From NCBI GenBank assembly GCA_049437325.1, contig JBMTIM010000010.1, positions 4,079 through 68,078 on the forward strand: a stretch of DNA of 64,000 nt. Direction: 5' to 3'. Source of the stretch: UBA11606 sp049437325 (lineage in GTDB: Bacteria > Actinomycetota > Acidimicrobiia > Acidimicrobiales > Aldehydirespiratoraceae). Under the pieces are notes generated by a model. The model was not told where the DNA came from. It was given only the letters and a program-made list of their open reading frames with translations, and searched no databases. Below, piece by piece: positions 35,564 to 43,607 of this stretch (positions are counted from its first letter, which is position 1; each line of letters opens with the position of its first letter). Position numbers and translations under genes: made by a program.

Positions 35564-35830
35564 TCAGCCTCCCAACCGAGCTCGGCCCCGAGCAAGACCG
35601 GCGGTGATCGCACCTGCGGCCTCGATCGTGGTGTGGAGCTCCTTCAACGAATCGGTGTTGACGACGGCCTGTTCGAGCGCGTCATTGATGTGTGTGGCCC
35701 GGTTCCCGATCGACCGAGCAAGCATCAGGATCGGCACCACGAGCGCAACCACGGCGATCACGACGATGATCCCGATGACGTAGCCGATCGTCCACCCAGT
35801 GGTCGAGCCTTCGGCAGCGAGTAGCAGCAT
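35564..35830 (-). CDS. Small single-helix membrane protein 3 of the cox operon
   Basis: 88 aa: helix IGYVIGIIVVIAVVALVVPILML, then ARSIGNRATHINDALEQAVVNTDSLKELHTTIEAAG, an amphipathic segment similar in spacing to the neighbours. Separated from the next gene by one base. Function unknown. Confidence 0.7.
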   Translation of the reverse strand: MLLLAAEGSTTGWTIGYVIGIIVVIAVVALVVPILMLARSIGNRATHINDALEQAVVNTDSLKELHTTIEAAGAITAGLARGRARLGG

Positions 35831-35842
35831 GAGGTTCCCTCC

Positions 35843-36070
35843 CTAGATCGAGTCGCAGAAGTCGCGGACGGGTGCAAGGCTGGCGTTCACGGACGGCAGC
35901 GCGGTGGGCACGGTGGAGGTCTTGGCGGCAACCGCCTGCACCCCACCGGTGACTTGTTCGAGGGTCGAGTCGACCACCTTGAGGTGGAGCACGACTCGCA
36001 GCAGTCCGATGGCGGCAGCCACGATGATCAGGCCGGCGACGACCACGGTGAACCAAGCAACAACTGGCAT
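35843..36070 (-). CDS. Small single-helix membrane protein 2 of the cox operon
   Basis: 75 aa: helix VVAWFTVVVAGLIIVAAAIGLL, then a short amphipathic segment (LKVVDSTLEQVTGGVQAVAAKT) and LPSVNASLAPVRDFCDSI. Shares with the others the pattern of a membrane helix followed by a repeated LxxVxxTL-type segment. Confidence 0.68.
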   Translation of the reverse strand: MPVVAWFTVVVAGLIIVAAAIGLLRVVLHLKVVDSTLEQVTGGVQAVAAKTSTVPTALPSVNASLAPVRDFCDSI

Positions 36071-36083
36071 ATCAGTCTCCTTC

Positions 36084-36335
36084 TCAGCCCAGCAGCTTTC
36101 CGACCGAACCTGCGTAACGCACGGCACCGTCGGCGACTTCTTCGATGGTTTGATCAGTGGTCGCGAGCAGATCCGGGGTCGTGTCCAGCTCACCGACGAG
36201 GGCGACGCCTCCGGCGAGGATGTCGTCACTCGCCTTGCGGATTCGCTCCAGTGCGCCGAGCACCCGGCTGAGCAACGCGACTGCGATCGGCACGACGGCC
36301 AGCAGCAGTATGAGATTTCCGATCCACCACAGCAT
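36084..36335 (-). CDS. Small single-helix membrane protein 1 of the cox operon
   Basis: 83 aa from the ATG at 36335: helix IGNLILLLAVVPIAVALL, then LERIRKASDDILAGGVALVGELDTTPDLLATT. It lies 10 nt after coxG. First of the five tandem small membrane proteins. Confidence 0.68.
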   Translation of the reverse strand: MLWWIGNLILLLAVVPIAVALLSRVLGALERIRKASDDILAGGVALVGELDTTPDLLATTDQTIEEVADGAVRYAGSVGKLLG

Positions 36336-36345
36336 CAGGGCCTCC

Positions 36346-36930
36346 TCAGACGAGCTCGGGGTTGTAGGGCAGGAAGAAACGGCGGAAGACACGGGTGAGC
36401 GCCATCCGAGCCGCTCGTAGGGCGATGGCGAAGCCACTTGCGGCCTGCACATTCTGAACCTGACTCGGATCGCGGCCCTCCGAGATCGCCAACAGTCGAT
36501 TTTGGACGTTGGCAGCAAAGTCGTCGAGCAGCACCGACGTGATGTCGCTGACAAGACCTCGGCCGTACTGCGCAGCGGCACCCGAGATGTTGAGATCCAT
36601 GGCGACGTTGACCTTCGTCCCCCGACCCGTCGACTGCAGGCCGGCATCCAGCAGCATCGCTGCCTGACCGCGGCCCTTCTTGTCGGCACCGCTGGCGTCG
36701 ACGCTGATCGTCTTTGCTTCTTCGTTTCGCTCCAGGATCTTTGCCTCGCCGTCGAAGTCGAGCTTCACCGGGCCGAGCCCGATCGCCACCGTCCCTCCGT
36801 AGTGGTCGTCGTCGAGTTCATCGGTGAGGTCGGTGCCGGGAAGGCACGACGCAACCGCAGGGATGTCGCCGAAAAACTCCCAGACCATCTCGATCGGCTG
36901 ATCGACCTCGAATTCATTGGTGATCTCCAT
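36346..36930 (-). CDS. coxG: CoxG, SRPBCC-type membrane-recruitment protein
   Basis: 194-aa CoxG-family protein (SRPBCC fold). The N-terminus EITNEFEVDQPIEMVWEFFGDIPAVASCLPG is diagnostic. The C-terminal stretch ALRAARMALTRVFRRFFLPY is amphipathic and basic and may associate with membrane. In other CO oxidisers CoxG recruits CO dehydrogenase to the membrane and has been linked to quinone transport. Here it lies directly before five small membrane proteins, which would fit such a complex. Confidence 0.92.
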   Translation of the reverse strand: MEITNEFEVDQPIEMVWEFFGDIPAVASCLPGTDLTDELDDDHYGGTVAIGLGPVKLDFDGEAKILERNEEAKTISVDASGADKKGRGQAAMLLDAGLQSTGRGTKVNVAMDLNISGAAAQYGRGLVSDITSVLLDDFAANVQNRLLAISEGRDPSQVQNVQAASGFAIALRAARMALTRVFRRFFLPYNPELV

Positions 36931-36951
36931 CAGATCATGCCTCGTTCCTCG

Positions 36952-37884
36952 TCATAGGGTCGCTCCTCGTTCGGTGGCGTACGCGGCCCGGCAACCCGGG
37001 CAGCAGAAATAGAACATCTCCCCATCGATCTCGAGGGGATGGTTGGTGTCGAGTGCGTCGACGGTCATGCCGCACACCGGATCGATTGCGAGTTCGGCCT
37101 CCGACGGATGGACTGAAACCTCGGCAGTGAAGACACCGTCGGCTCGGAGTTGCACAAGCTCGGCGAGGATCGCCACTGCGACCTCCTTATGGGTTGTGCT
37201 CCCAAGGTCGAGCCCCGCCGGCATCCGCAGACCGTCGAGTTCGGCCGCGCCCACGCCCTGCGATCGGAGGTGCTCGCGAACAGCTTCTGCCCGACGGCGC
37301 GAGGCGACGACGCCGACGTAGGCAGGGGCGGCCTTGAGGGCCGACGCGATGACGTCTTCATCACCATGGCCCTGGGTGGCGACGACGACGATCGACGCTG
37401 CGCCGACCATCCCCTCGCTGAACTCGGCACCGGTGAGTCGTTCGACCCGCCAGTCCAATTGGGCTGCCATTCCAGCGAGGCTTGCGGCCATCGGTGAGTC
37501 ACCGACGATGACCAGGTGTGGCACAGGCACGACGGGCTCCAGATAGATCTGCAGAGCACCCTCGCTCTGGCACGACATCGCGATGGCCGAGGTTCGTTGC
37601 GGCAGATCACCGAAGCGCTCGGCGTCGCCGAGGGCGACGAGACGAGGCTGGCCGGCCGCAAGCACGCTCTGCGCTTCGCGAATGAAGACAGGTTCGGCAC
37701 ACGCGCCGCCGATCCAACCGTGGATCTGGCCCGATGCCGTATAGATCGCCCGTGATCCCTGTTGACCCGAGGACGGGCCCTCACGCCAAACGACGGTGGC
37801 GAGGACGAACGCTTCGCCGCTCTCTGCGAGTTCGACCGCGCGTTCGAGGACACCCCAGCCCTCGACTGCACGGTGACCACTCAT
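36952..37884 (-). CDS. XdhC/CoxF-like maturation protein with C-terminal YHS domain
   Basis: 310 aa. An N-terminal XdhC_CoxI segment (ATVVWREGPSSGQQGSRAI, GWIGGACAEP) and an XdhC_C Rossmann domain (VPHLVIVGDSPMAASLAGMA) end in GLDLGSTTHKEVAVAIL. The last 45 residues form a YHS metal-binding module: IDPVCGMTVD and FYFCCPGCRAAY. YHS domains occur in copper and heavy-metal proteins, so the fusion could deliver Cu or S to the CO dehydrogenase active site. It lies 10 nt after coxL. Confidence 0.88.
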   Translation of the reverse strand: MSGHRAVEGWGVLERAVELAESGEAFVLATVVWREGPSSGQQGSRAIYTASGQIHGWIGGACAEPVFIREAQSVLAAGQPRLVALGDAERFGDLPQRTSAIAMSCQSEGALQIYLEPVVPVPHLVIVGDSPMAASLAGMAAQLDWRVERLTGAEFSEGMVGAASIVVVATQGHGDEDVIASALKAAPAYVGVVASRRRAEAVREHLRSQGVGAAELDGLRMPAGLDLGSTTHKEVAVAILAELVQLRADGVFTAEVSVHPSEAELAIDPVCGMTVDALDTNHPLEIDGEMFYFCCPGCRAAYATERGATL

Positions 37885-37894
37885 CGGCCGGTCC

Positions 37895-40276
37895 TCAGGC
37901 CTCGGTCTTGACCGGCGGCATACCGGAGATGTCAGAACCGGTCGTCAGTGCCCCATAGACCCGATCGGGCAGCAGCGGCATGTCGATGTTGCGCACCCCG
38001 GTGTGCTTCAGGGCGTCCATCACTGCGTTCACGAACGCAGCCGGCCCGCCGACGGTCGCACACTCACCGATCCCCTTTGCGCCGATCGGATGATGCGGAC
38101 ACGGGGTGACGACCTCGTGAAGCTCGAACCCGGGCGTCTCCCATGCCGTCGGGAGCAGGTAGTCCATGTAGTTGGATCCGATGCAGTTGCCGTCTTCGTC
38201 GAAGGTGATGAACTGCATGTTGGCCATCGCGTAGGCCTCGGTCAGACCACCCATGATTTGACCTTCGACGATCATCGGGTTGATACGGACACCGCAGTCG
38301 TCGACCGCCACCATCCTGAGCACATCCCACACCCCGGTCTCCGGATCGACCTCGACCTTTGCGATGTAACACGCGAAGGGCCACGTCAGGTTGGGCGGGT
38401 CGTAGTAGGCGTTGTTCTCCAGGCCCGGCTCCATGCCGTCGGGCACGTTGCTGTAGGCGGCCATCGCGCACTCCTGGATGGAGACGCCGCGATCTTGGGC
38501 ACCGCGTACGTAGAAGCGTCCGAGCTCCCACTCCACATCCTCTTCGGACACCTCGAGCAGGTGCGCAGCGATCTTGCGGGCCTTGGCCCGGATCTTGCGA
38601 GACACCATCGCTACCGCCGCGCCGGCGACCGGCGTCGAACGCGAGGCGTAGGTCCCCATGCCGAACGGCGCCGTGTCGGTGTCACCCTCCTCGACCACGA
38701 TGTCGTCGGCGGGGATCCCGAGTTCATGGGCCACGATCTGGGCCCACGTGGTCTCGTGGCCTTGACCCTGGGTCTTGGCGCCGGTGCGAAGGATTGCCTT
38801 GCCGGTCATGTGAACCCGCAGTTCGGCGGAGTCGAACATTTTGATGCCGAGGATGTCGTACTCCCGGCTGTTGCCGGCGCCGAGCGGCTCGGTCATGGTC
38901 GAGATACCGATCCCGAGGAGGCGGCCTCGCTTGCGGGCCTCCTCCTGCTCCTGCTTGAAGTCGGCGTAGCCGATCGCTTCGAGACCGATGTCGAGGCACT
39001 TCTCGTACTGGCCGGAGTCGGTGAGGAACCCGAACGGCGTACGGTGCGGGAAGTCGTCGTCACGCACCAGGTTCACCCGCCGGAACTCGGCCTGGTCCAT
39101 ACCGAGATCATCGGCCGCGGCCTGGATCATGCGCTCCTGGAAGTACATGGCTTCGGTCACCCGGAACGAGCACCGGTAGGCGACACCACCAGGCGCCTTG
39201 TTCGTGTAGACGCCGGTTGCCGTGAGATGGGCGTTCGGGATGTCGTAGCAGGCGAACGCCGAGTGCATCAGGCCGATCTTGAACTTCGACGGCTGTGCGT
39301 CGGAGAAGAAGGCGCCGTGATCGGACTCGGTGTGCATCCGAACGCCCAGGATCTTGCCGTCGTTGCGCATGGCAACCTGACCCTTGAGGTACACGTCTCT
39401 GCCGAACCCGGTCGAAATCAGATTGCCGCTCTTGTCCTCGATCCACTTGACCGGTCGTTCGGTCAGGATCGACGCCAGGATCGACGCCACATAGCCCGGG
39501 TACACCGGCACCTTGTTGCCGAAACCACCGCCAAGATCCGGCGCAATGATGCGGATCATGTGTTCGGGAATCTCGGCCACCAGCGAGACGGCTGCACGGA
39601 TGATGTGCGGCGCCTGTGTGGTCATGTACACCGTGAGCTTCGACGTCGAACGATCGAAGTCGGCGATCGACCCGCACGCCTCGATGGGCGACGGATGCGA
39701 CCGCGGGTAGTGCATGTCGATCTCGGACACGACGTCGGCCTCGGCAAAGGCACGGTCGGTACCATCCTTGTCGCCGACTTCCCAGTCGAAGACCTTGTTG
39801 TCGACCTGATTGACCTTGTCGTCACGAATCAGCGGGGCATCGGGCGCCATCGCCTGTGTGGGGTTGACGATCGGGGGCAGCGGCTCGTAGTCGACCACGA
39901 TCGCCTCACGGGCATCCTTGGCGATGTAGGGGTCGTCTGCGATGACACAGGCGACCTCTTGCCCTTGGAACCGGACCTTGTCGGTGGCGAGTACGGCCTG
40001 GGTGTCGTACGACAGTGTGGGCATCCACGCCAGGTTGCGAGCAGCCATCATCTCCCCGGTGAGGACAAGTCGGACGCCAGGGATCGCCCAGGCACCGCTC
40101 ACATCGATCGACTTGATACGGGCGTGGGCAAGCGGGCTGCGCAGGATCTCCATGTGAAGCATTCCGGGCAGCACCACATCGTCGACGTAGTTGCCCTTTC
40201 CCCGGATGAAGCGGTTGTCCTCGACGCGCTTGCGGCTTGCGCCGAGCCCGCCGATCTTGATCTCGTCGAGGGCCAT
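37895..40276 (-). CDS. coxL: CoxL, form I aerobic CO dehydrogenase large subunit
   Basis: 793-aa molybdopterin cytosine dinucleotide subunit that oxidises CO with water. The form I active-site loop AYRCSFR (366-372, Cys369) identifies a true CO dehydrogenase; form II enzymes have AYRGAGR. The C-terminal GAKGIGECATVGG holds the catalytic Glu. TQAPHIIRAAVSL and TMTEPLGAGNSREYD fit cofactor-binding regions. The Cys in the loop binds Cu in the bimetallic site. The start shares one base with the coxS stop. Confidence 0.96.
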   Translation of the reverse strand: MALDEIKIGGLGASRKRVEDNRFIRGKGNYVDDVVLPGMLHMEILRSPLAHARIKSIDVSGAWAIPGVRLVLTGEMMAARNLAWMPTLSYDTQAVLATDKVRFQGQEVACVIADDPYIAKDAREAIVVDYEPLPPIVNPTQAMAPDAPLIRDDKVNQVDNKVFDWEVGDKDGTDRAFAEADVVSEIDMHYPRSHPSPIEACGSIADFDRSTSKLTVYMTTQAPHIIRAAVSLVAEIPEHMIRIIAPDLGGGFGNKVPVYPGYVASILASILTERPVKWIEDKSGNLISTGFGRDVYLKGQVAMRNDGKILGVRMHTESDHGAFFSDAQPSKFKIGLMHSAFACYDIPNAHLTATGVYTNKAPGGVAYRCSFRVTEAMYFQERMIQAAADDLGMDQAEFRRVNLVRDDDFPHRTPFGFLTDSGQYEKCLDIGLEAIGYADFKQEQEEARKRGRLLGIGISTMTEPLGAGNSREYDILGIKMFDSAELRVHMTGKAILRTGAKTQGQGHETTWAQIVAHELGIPADDIVVEEGDTDTAPFGMGTYASRSTPVAGAAVAMVSRKIRAKARKIAAHLLEVSEEDVEWELGRFYVRGAQDRGVSIQECAMAAYSNVPDGMEPGLENNAYYDPPNLTWPFACYIAKVEVDPETGVWDVLRMVAVDDCGVRINPMIVEGQIMGGLTEAYAMANMQFITFDEDGNCIGSNYMDYLLPTAWETPGFELHEVVTPCPHHPIGAKGIGECATVGGPAAFVNAVMDALKHTGVRNIDMPLLPDRVYGALTTGSDISGMPPVKTEA

Positions 40277-40833
40277 CAGGCTTCTCCTCCGTCGTCAGCC
40301 GGCGTATCGGCCGGTGCATCATCCCGCAATTTCTCAGCAGCCCACAGGACAGCCTTCACGATGTTCTGATAGCCGGTGCATCGGCAGAGGTTGCCCGACA
40401 GGGCCCACCGGACGTCGTCTTCGGTGGGGTTCGGATTCTCGTCGAGCAGAGCCTTTGCACTGAGCATCATGCCGGGTGTGCAAAACCCGCACTGCAAGCC
40501 GTGCTCGTCCTTGAAGCCTTCCTGGATCGGATGGAGTTCGCTGGCCGTGGCAAGACCCTCGACGGTGGTGATGTCGTGGCCGTCAGCCTGAACTGCGAAC
40601 ACGGTGCAACTCTTGACCGGCTGCCCGTCGAACAACACGGTGCAGGCGCCACAGTTCGTGGTGTCGCACCCGGTATGGGTACCGGTGAGCTGCAAGCCGT
40701 TCCGGAGCAGGTGGGCCAGCAGCAGTCGCGGCTCGATGTTGGCGGCCCGGGTCTCGCCGTTGACACGCATTTCGACACGACGGACCGGAATCTCGTCGGT
40801 CGTCGTGACCGGAACCTCTTCGAACAACGTCAT
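40276..40833 (-). CDS. coxS: CoxS, CO dehydrogenase iron-sulfur subunit
   Basis: 185-aa [2Fe-2S] subunit with two clusters. The plant-ferredoxin-like cluster uses GCDTTNCGACTVLFDG and the later KSC; the proximal cluster uses QCGFCTPGM and NLCRCTGYQNI. Length is slightly above the usual 160 because of an N-terminal extension (TLFEEVPVTTTDE). It passes electrons from the Mo site to the FAD in CoxM. Confidence 0.95.
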   Translation of the reverse strand: MTLFEEVPVTTTDEIPVRRVEMRVNGETRAANIEPRLLLAHLLRNGLQLTGTHTGCDTTNCGACTVLFDGQPVKSCTVFAVQADGHDITTVEGLATASELHPIQEGFKDEHGLQCGFCTPGMMLSAKALLDENPNPTEDDVRWALSGNLCRCTGYQNIVKAVLWAAEKLRDDAPADTPADDGGEA

Positions 40834-40834
40834 G

Positions 40835-41707
40835 TCAGGCAACCTTTGCTTCAGCGGGCTGGTGCTGGGCGAGAAGGCGACGTACGAACGTCGCCACGAT
40901 GTGGCGCTTGTAGTCGGCGCTGCCGCGGTGATCGGAGCGGGGACTGGTGGCGGCGGCCGCTGCCTCGGCGGCCGCGTCGATGGTGGCATCGTCGAGGGAC
41001 GATCCGACGAGGGCAGCGGCTGCCTCGGTGGCGCTGATCGTTGCCGAACCGACGCCGGTGAGGCCGATACCGGCCTTGGCGACCGTCGAACCCGACATCT
41101 CGAGCGAGAGCGCGACACCGGCCGTAGCGAAGTCACCAACCCGTCGCTCAAGCTTGAGGTAGCCGCCCTTGCGGGTGCCGCTTGCGGGAGGAATGATCGC
41201 CTCGACGGCGATCTCGTCGGCAGCGAGCACCGTCTGGAACGGCCCGGCAACGAACTCGTCGACGGCGATCGTTCGGCGACCGTTGGGGCCCTGGGCGACA
41301 ATCGAACCGTCGAGGGCAACCATGCACGAGGCCCAGTCGCCCTGCGGGTCGGCGTGACACACCGAGCCCACGAACGTACCCCGGGTTCGAACGATCGGGT
41401 CGGCCACCAACGGTGCAGCAGCGGCGATCGTCGGCTGGTGATCACCGAGGGTTGTCGACTTCTCGAGGTCAGCGTGACGCACGAGCGCACCGATGCGATA
41501 GCTGCCGTCGGATTGCGCACCGTGCTGGTCGAGTCCGGGGATGTTGTTGATGTCGACGAGCACAGCCGGCGCAGCAAAACGCAACTTCATCATCGGGATG
41601 AGGCTCTGGCCTCCGGCGAGAACTTTCGCGTCCTCGTGCGCCGAGAGCAGCGAGATCGCCTCATCGAGGCTCGTCGGGGACTTGTAGTCGAAACGTGACG
41701 GGAACAC
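40835..41707 (-). CDS. coxM: CoxM, CO dehydrogenase FAD subunit
   Basis: 290-aa FAD-binding medium subunit. FAD motifs: AGGQSLIPMMKLR at 31-43 and TRGTFVGSVCHADPQGD about 105-121. The GTG start at 41707 has a strong Shine-Dalgarno (AAGGAGA). Order M-S-L and spacing of 1-2 bp are typical of form I operons. Electrons go on to a quinone through partner proteins. Confidence 0.95.
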   Translation of the reverse strand: MFPSRFDYKSPTSLDEAISLLSAHEDAKVLAGGQSLIPMMKLRFAAPAVLVDINNIPGLDQHGAQSDGSYRIGALVRHADLEKSTTLGDHQPTIAAAAPLVADPIVRTRGTFVGSVCHADPQGDWASCMVALDGSIVAQGPNGRRTIAVDEFVAGPFQTVLAADEIAVEAIIPPASGTRKGGYLKLERRVGDFATAGVALSLEMSGSTVAKAGIGLTGVGSATISATEAAAALVGSSLDDATIDAAAEAAAAATSPRSDHRGSADYKRHIVATFVRRLLAQHQPAEAKVA

Positions 41708-41717
41708 GGGCTCTCCT

Positions 41718-41960
41718 TCAGTGTCCGTCGGGACCCTGCGGGTCCGGTACGGCACGTGGCAACGAGTCGGGATCGGGATCAGGTCGAGGTTCTTGGTGCG
41801 GCGGCCAGGGGCCCTGCACCGGCTGACCAGCGACCTTGAGGTGATCGATGAGTTGGGGCCAGGCCCACACCGTCGGACTCGGCCCTTCCTTCGGCGAGTC
41901 AGCGATGAGCTCGTACAGCCGCGGATTGCCCGCGCTGCGACCGGACGATTCGATGGACAT
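41718..41960 (-). CDS. Small Pro-rich protein, first gene of the cox operon
   Basis: 80-aa protein with a central ELIADSPKEGPSPTVWAWPQLIDHLK segment and a Pro/Asp-rich end (PPHQEPRPDPDPD). Good ribosome site GGGGAGGG before the ATG at 41960. It lies 10 nt before coxM, so it leads the operon. No recognised family; may be a small electron-transfer or assembly factor. Confidence 0.65.
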   Translation of the reverse strand: MSIESSGRSAGNPRLYELIADSPKEGPSPTVWAWPQLIDHLKVAGQPVQGPWPPHQEPRPDPDPDSLPRAVPDPQGPDGH

Positions 41961-42084
41961 CAGCCCTCCCCTTCCGGGACGCAAACTCCCAGACGCCGAA
42001 ACGTAGCAGACCATCTCCCAGGACGCATCTGCCCGGGATTCGGCACGGTGCGGGGGTCAAGGTTCGCGCCGAGCACTACTGTTC

Positions 42085-43551
42085 GTGCCCGTGACGCTCT
42101 CGGACCGTTCGATCGGGTGGCTGCGATATCTCCACCGAAAGGCCAACACGCCCGACGATTGGGATCGCAACGGCGAGCCACATCCACATTGGGACAATCG
42201 CTCCGACCCCCCGATGGCGAGCTGGCATCGGTTCGATCTCGTCGACTCGTCGTATGCGATGGGACTCATGGCTCACCGCACACCGGCATGGACCGAGCCC
42301 TACGTCGGCATCCTCGACCAGCTCATCGAACGCCACACCGGCTGGTGGTCGGCGGCCGATTGGCTAACCCAGTTCGGTCCTGATCCCGACCGTACCCGCT
42401 ACCCGGACGCCTATCGACCCCTGATCCCCCGCCAACTGTGGGGCGAGTACGACGTTCCCGGGTGGACCGCGAACGGCACCGAACCATGGGGCGTACAGAT
42501 CGATCCGGTGGCCGCTGACGGAATGCTGTTCTACAAGGGCTTCTTCCTCGTACTGCTCGGCATTCGCTCCATGATCGCCGACGACGATCGGTGGAACCAG
42601 CCGTTCGACATGATCCGCGACGGGAGCAACACGTTCACCTGGACCCATTCCGCCATCGCCGATCAGCTCACCCGTCAGTGGCTGGCGGCGCCGATCGGTT
42701 GTCATTGAGAGAACACCAAGATCTGGCCGTTTTGACTGGCCGGAGCGGGCCTCGGTCTGAGGCTTCACGACAACCGACACGGCACCGAATACCACGCCGA
42801 GGCCTTCGTGCCCTGGTGGCGGTACGCGCGGGAGCACTACCTCGATCTCGACACGGGTACACCGACTGCCACAACGCTCTACTACGACCCGATTCTCGAC
42901 GTCCACCATCGACTCCCGGTTGCAGCAGCCCTCACGACTGCGTACTACGCCGCCCCGCAAGTGCCCGACGACGCGCAGCTGTTGTTCGATGCTGCCTGCA
43001 CATCGATGGGCCTCGACCGCGAGCTGTCGCGTCCGATCACGGCCTCCCGGGGCTACGGCTCGTCACTCGTCCTCGCTCGCGAGTGGCGTATGACCGACCT
43101 CGAAGAACGGCTCGTCGGGGCGATCGAGGCGTCGTACGAACCAACCTGGGACCACACCTCCGGGGAGTTCACGTGGGGTCTCGGACTCGAGGAGACACAT
43201 CCCCGCGGCCAGTTCAATGCTTTTCTGGCCACAGCAGAAGCTGCGGGTCCTGGCCGATGGGAGCGCCTTTCGGCTGCACCGATCGAGCGCCAGCCCCAAG
43301 TCGTCGGCGTCGACTTCCCCAGCGTTGCGCTCCGCACCGCCGAGTGGCAGAACGGCTCACTGCACCTCGAACTCGACGTGCACGACGAGGATCCTTCGTT
43401 GCGGACCATGTTCCGGATCGTCGGCGCTGAACCTCGGATCTGGGAATTGACCGGCATCGACGGTGCCTCGCTCGAACACACTGCGCAAGCGGTCATCGTG
43501 CGCGTCCCGAAAGTGAGTGGTCGACTGACCTTTACGCGCGGCAGCTACTGA
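42085..43551 (+). CDS. Linalool dehydratase/isomerase-like protein with two in-frame TGA codons (probable selenoprotein)
   Basis: 488 codons in one frame if TGA at 42706 and 42733 are read as selenocysteine (U208 and U217). The protein resembles the LDI family: FDLVDSSY gives D51 and Y57, 6 apart as for Asp39 and Tyr45 of the Castellaniella enzyme, and the two TGA codons are 9 apart as are its catalytic Cys171 and Cys180. Frame and alpha-toroid-like coding are continuous on both sides (TFTWTHSAIADQLTRQ before; LAGAGLGLRLHDNRHG after). A hairpin with loop GGTCT follows the second TGA. Start uncertain: GTG 42085 or 42091. If not a selenoprotein, it is a gene with two stops, or a pseudogene. Confidence 0.75.
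42722..42744 (+). promoter_or_regulatory. Possible SECIS-like hairpin for the first TGA
   Basis: TCTGGCC (42722-42728) pairs with GGCCGGA (42738-42744), seven pairs including one G-T, leaving a 9-nt loop that contains the second TGA. It begins 14 nt after the first TGA. It lacks a GGTCT loop, so it is weaker evidence than the next hairpin. Confidence 0.4.
42747..42765 (+). promoter_or_regulatory. SECIS-like hairpin for the second TGA
   Basis: GGGCCTC (42747-42753) pairs with GAGGCTT (42759-42765): five Watson-Crick pairs then two G-T, with loop GGTCT at 42754-42758. The loop starts at +19 after the TGA at 42733-42735. The E. coli fdhF SECIS has the same loop core (AGGUCU) at the same distance, which is the SelB-binding site. 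Confidence 0.65.
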
Positions 43552-43607
43552 TACTCGACGAGCCACGGCGTCGCCGCCGTCGATCGTCGATCATCGACCT
43601 CCCGACA

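Noticed and set aside
38003..40369. 788-codon open frame on the plus strand opposite coxL and coxS
   Set aside because: It is antisense to two well-identified genes and has no recognisable domain; long antisense frames are common in high-GC DNA.
42808..43551. Separate gene starting at GTG 42808 after a pseudogene at 42085-42708
   Set aside because: Coding sense continues upstream in the same frame to the TGA at 42733 and across it, with matching family spacing, so one interrupted or recoded gene explains both parts better.
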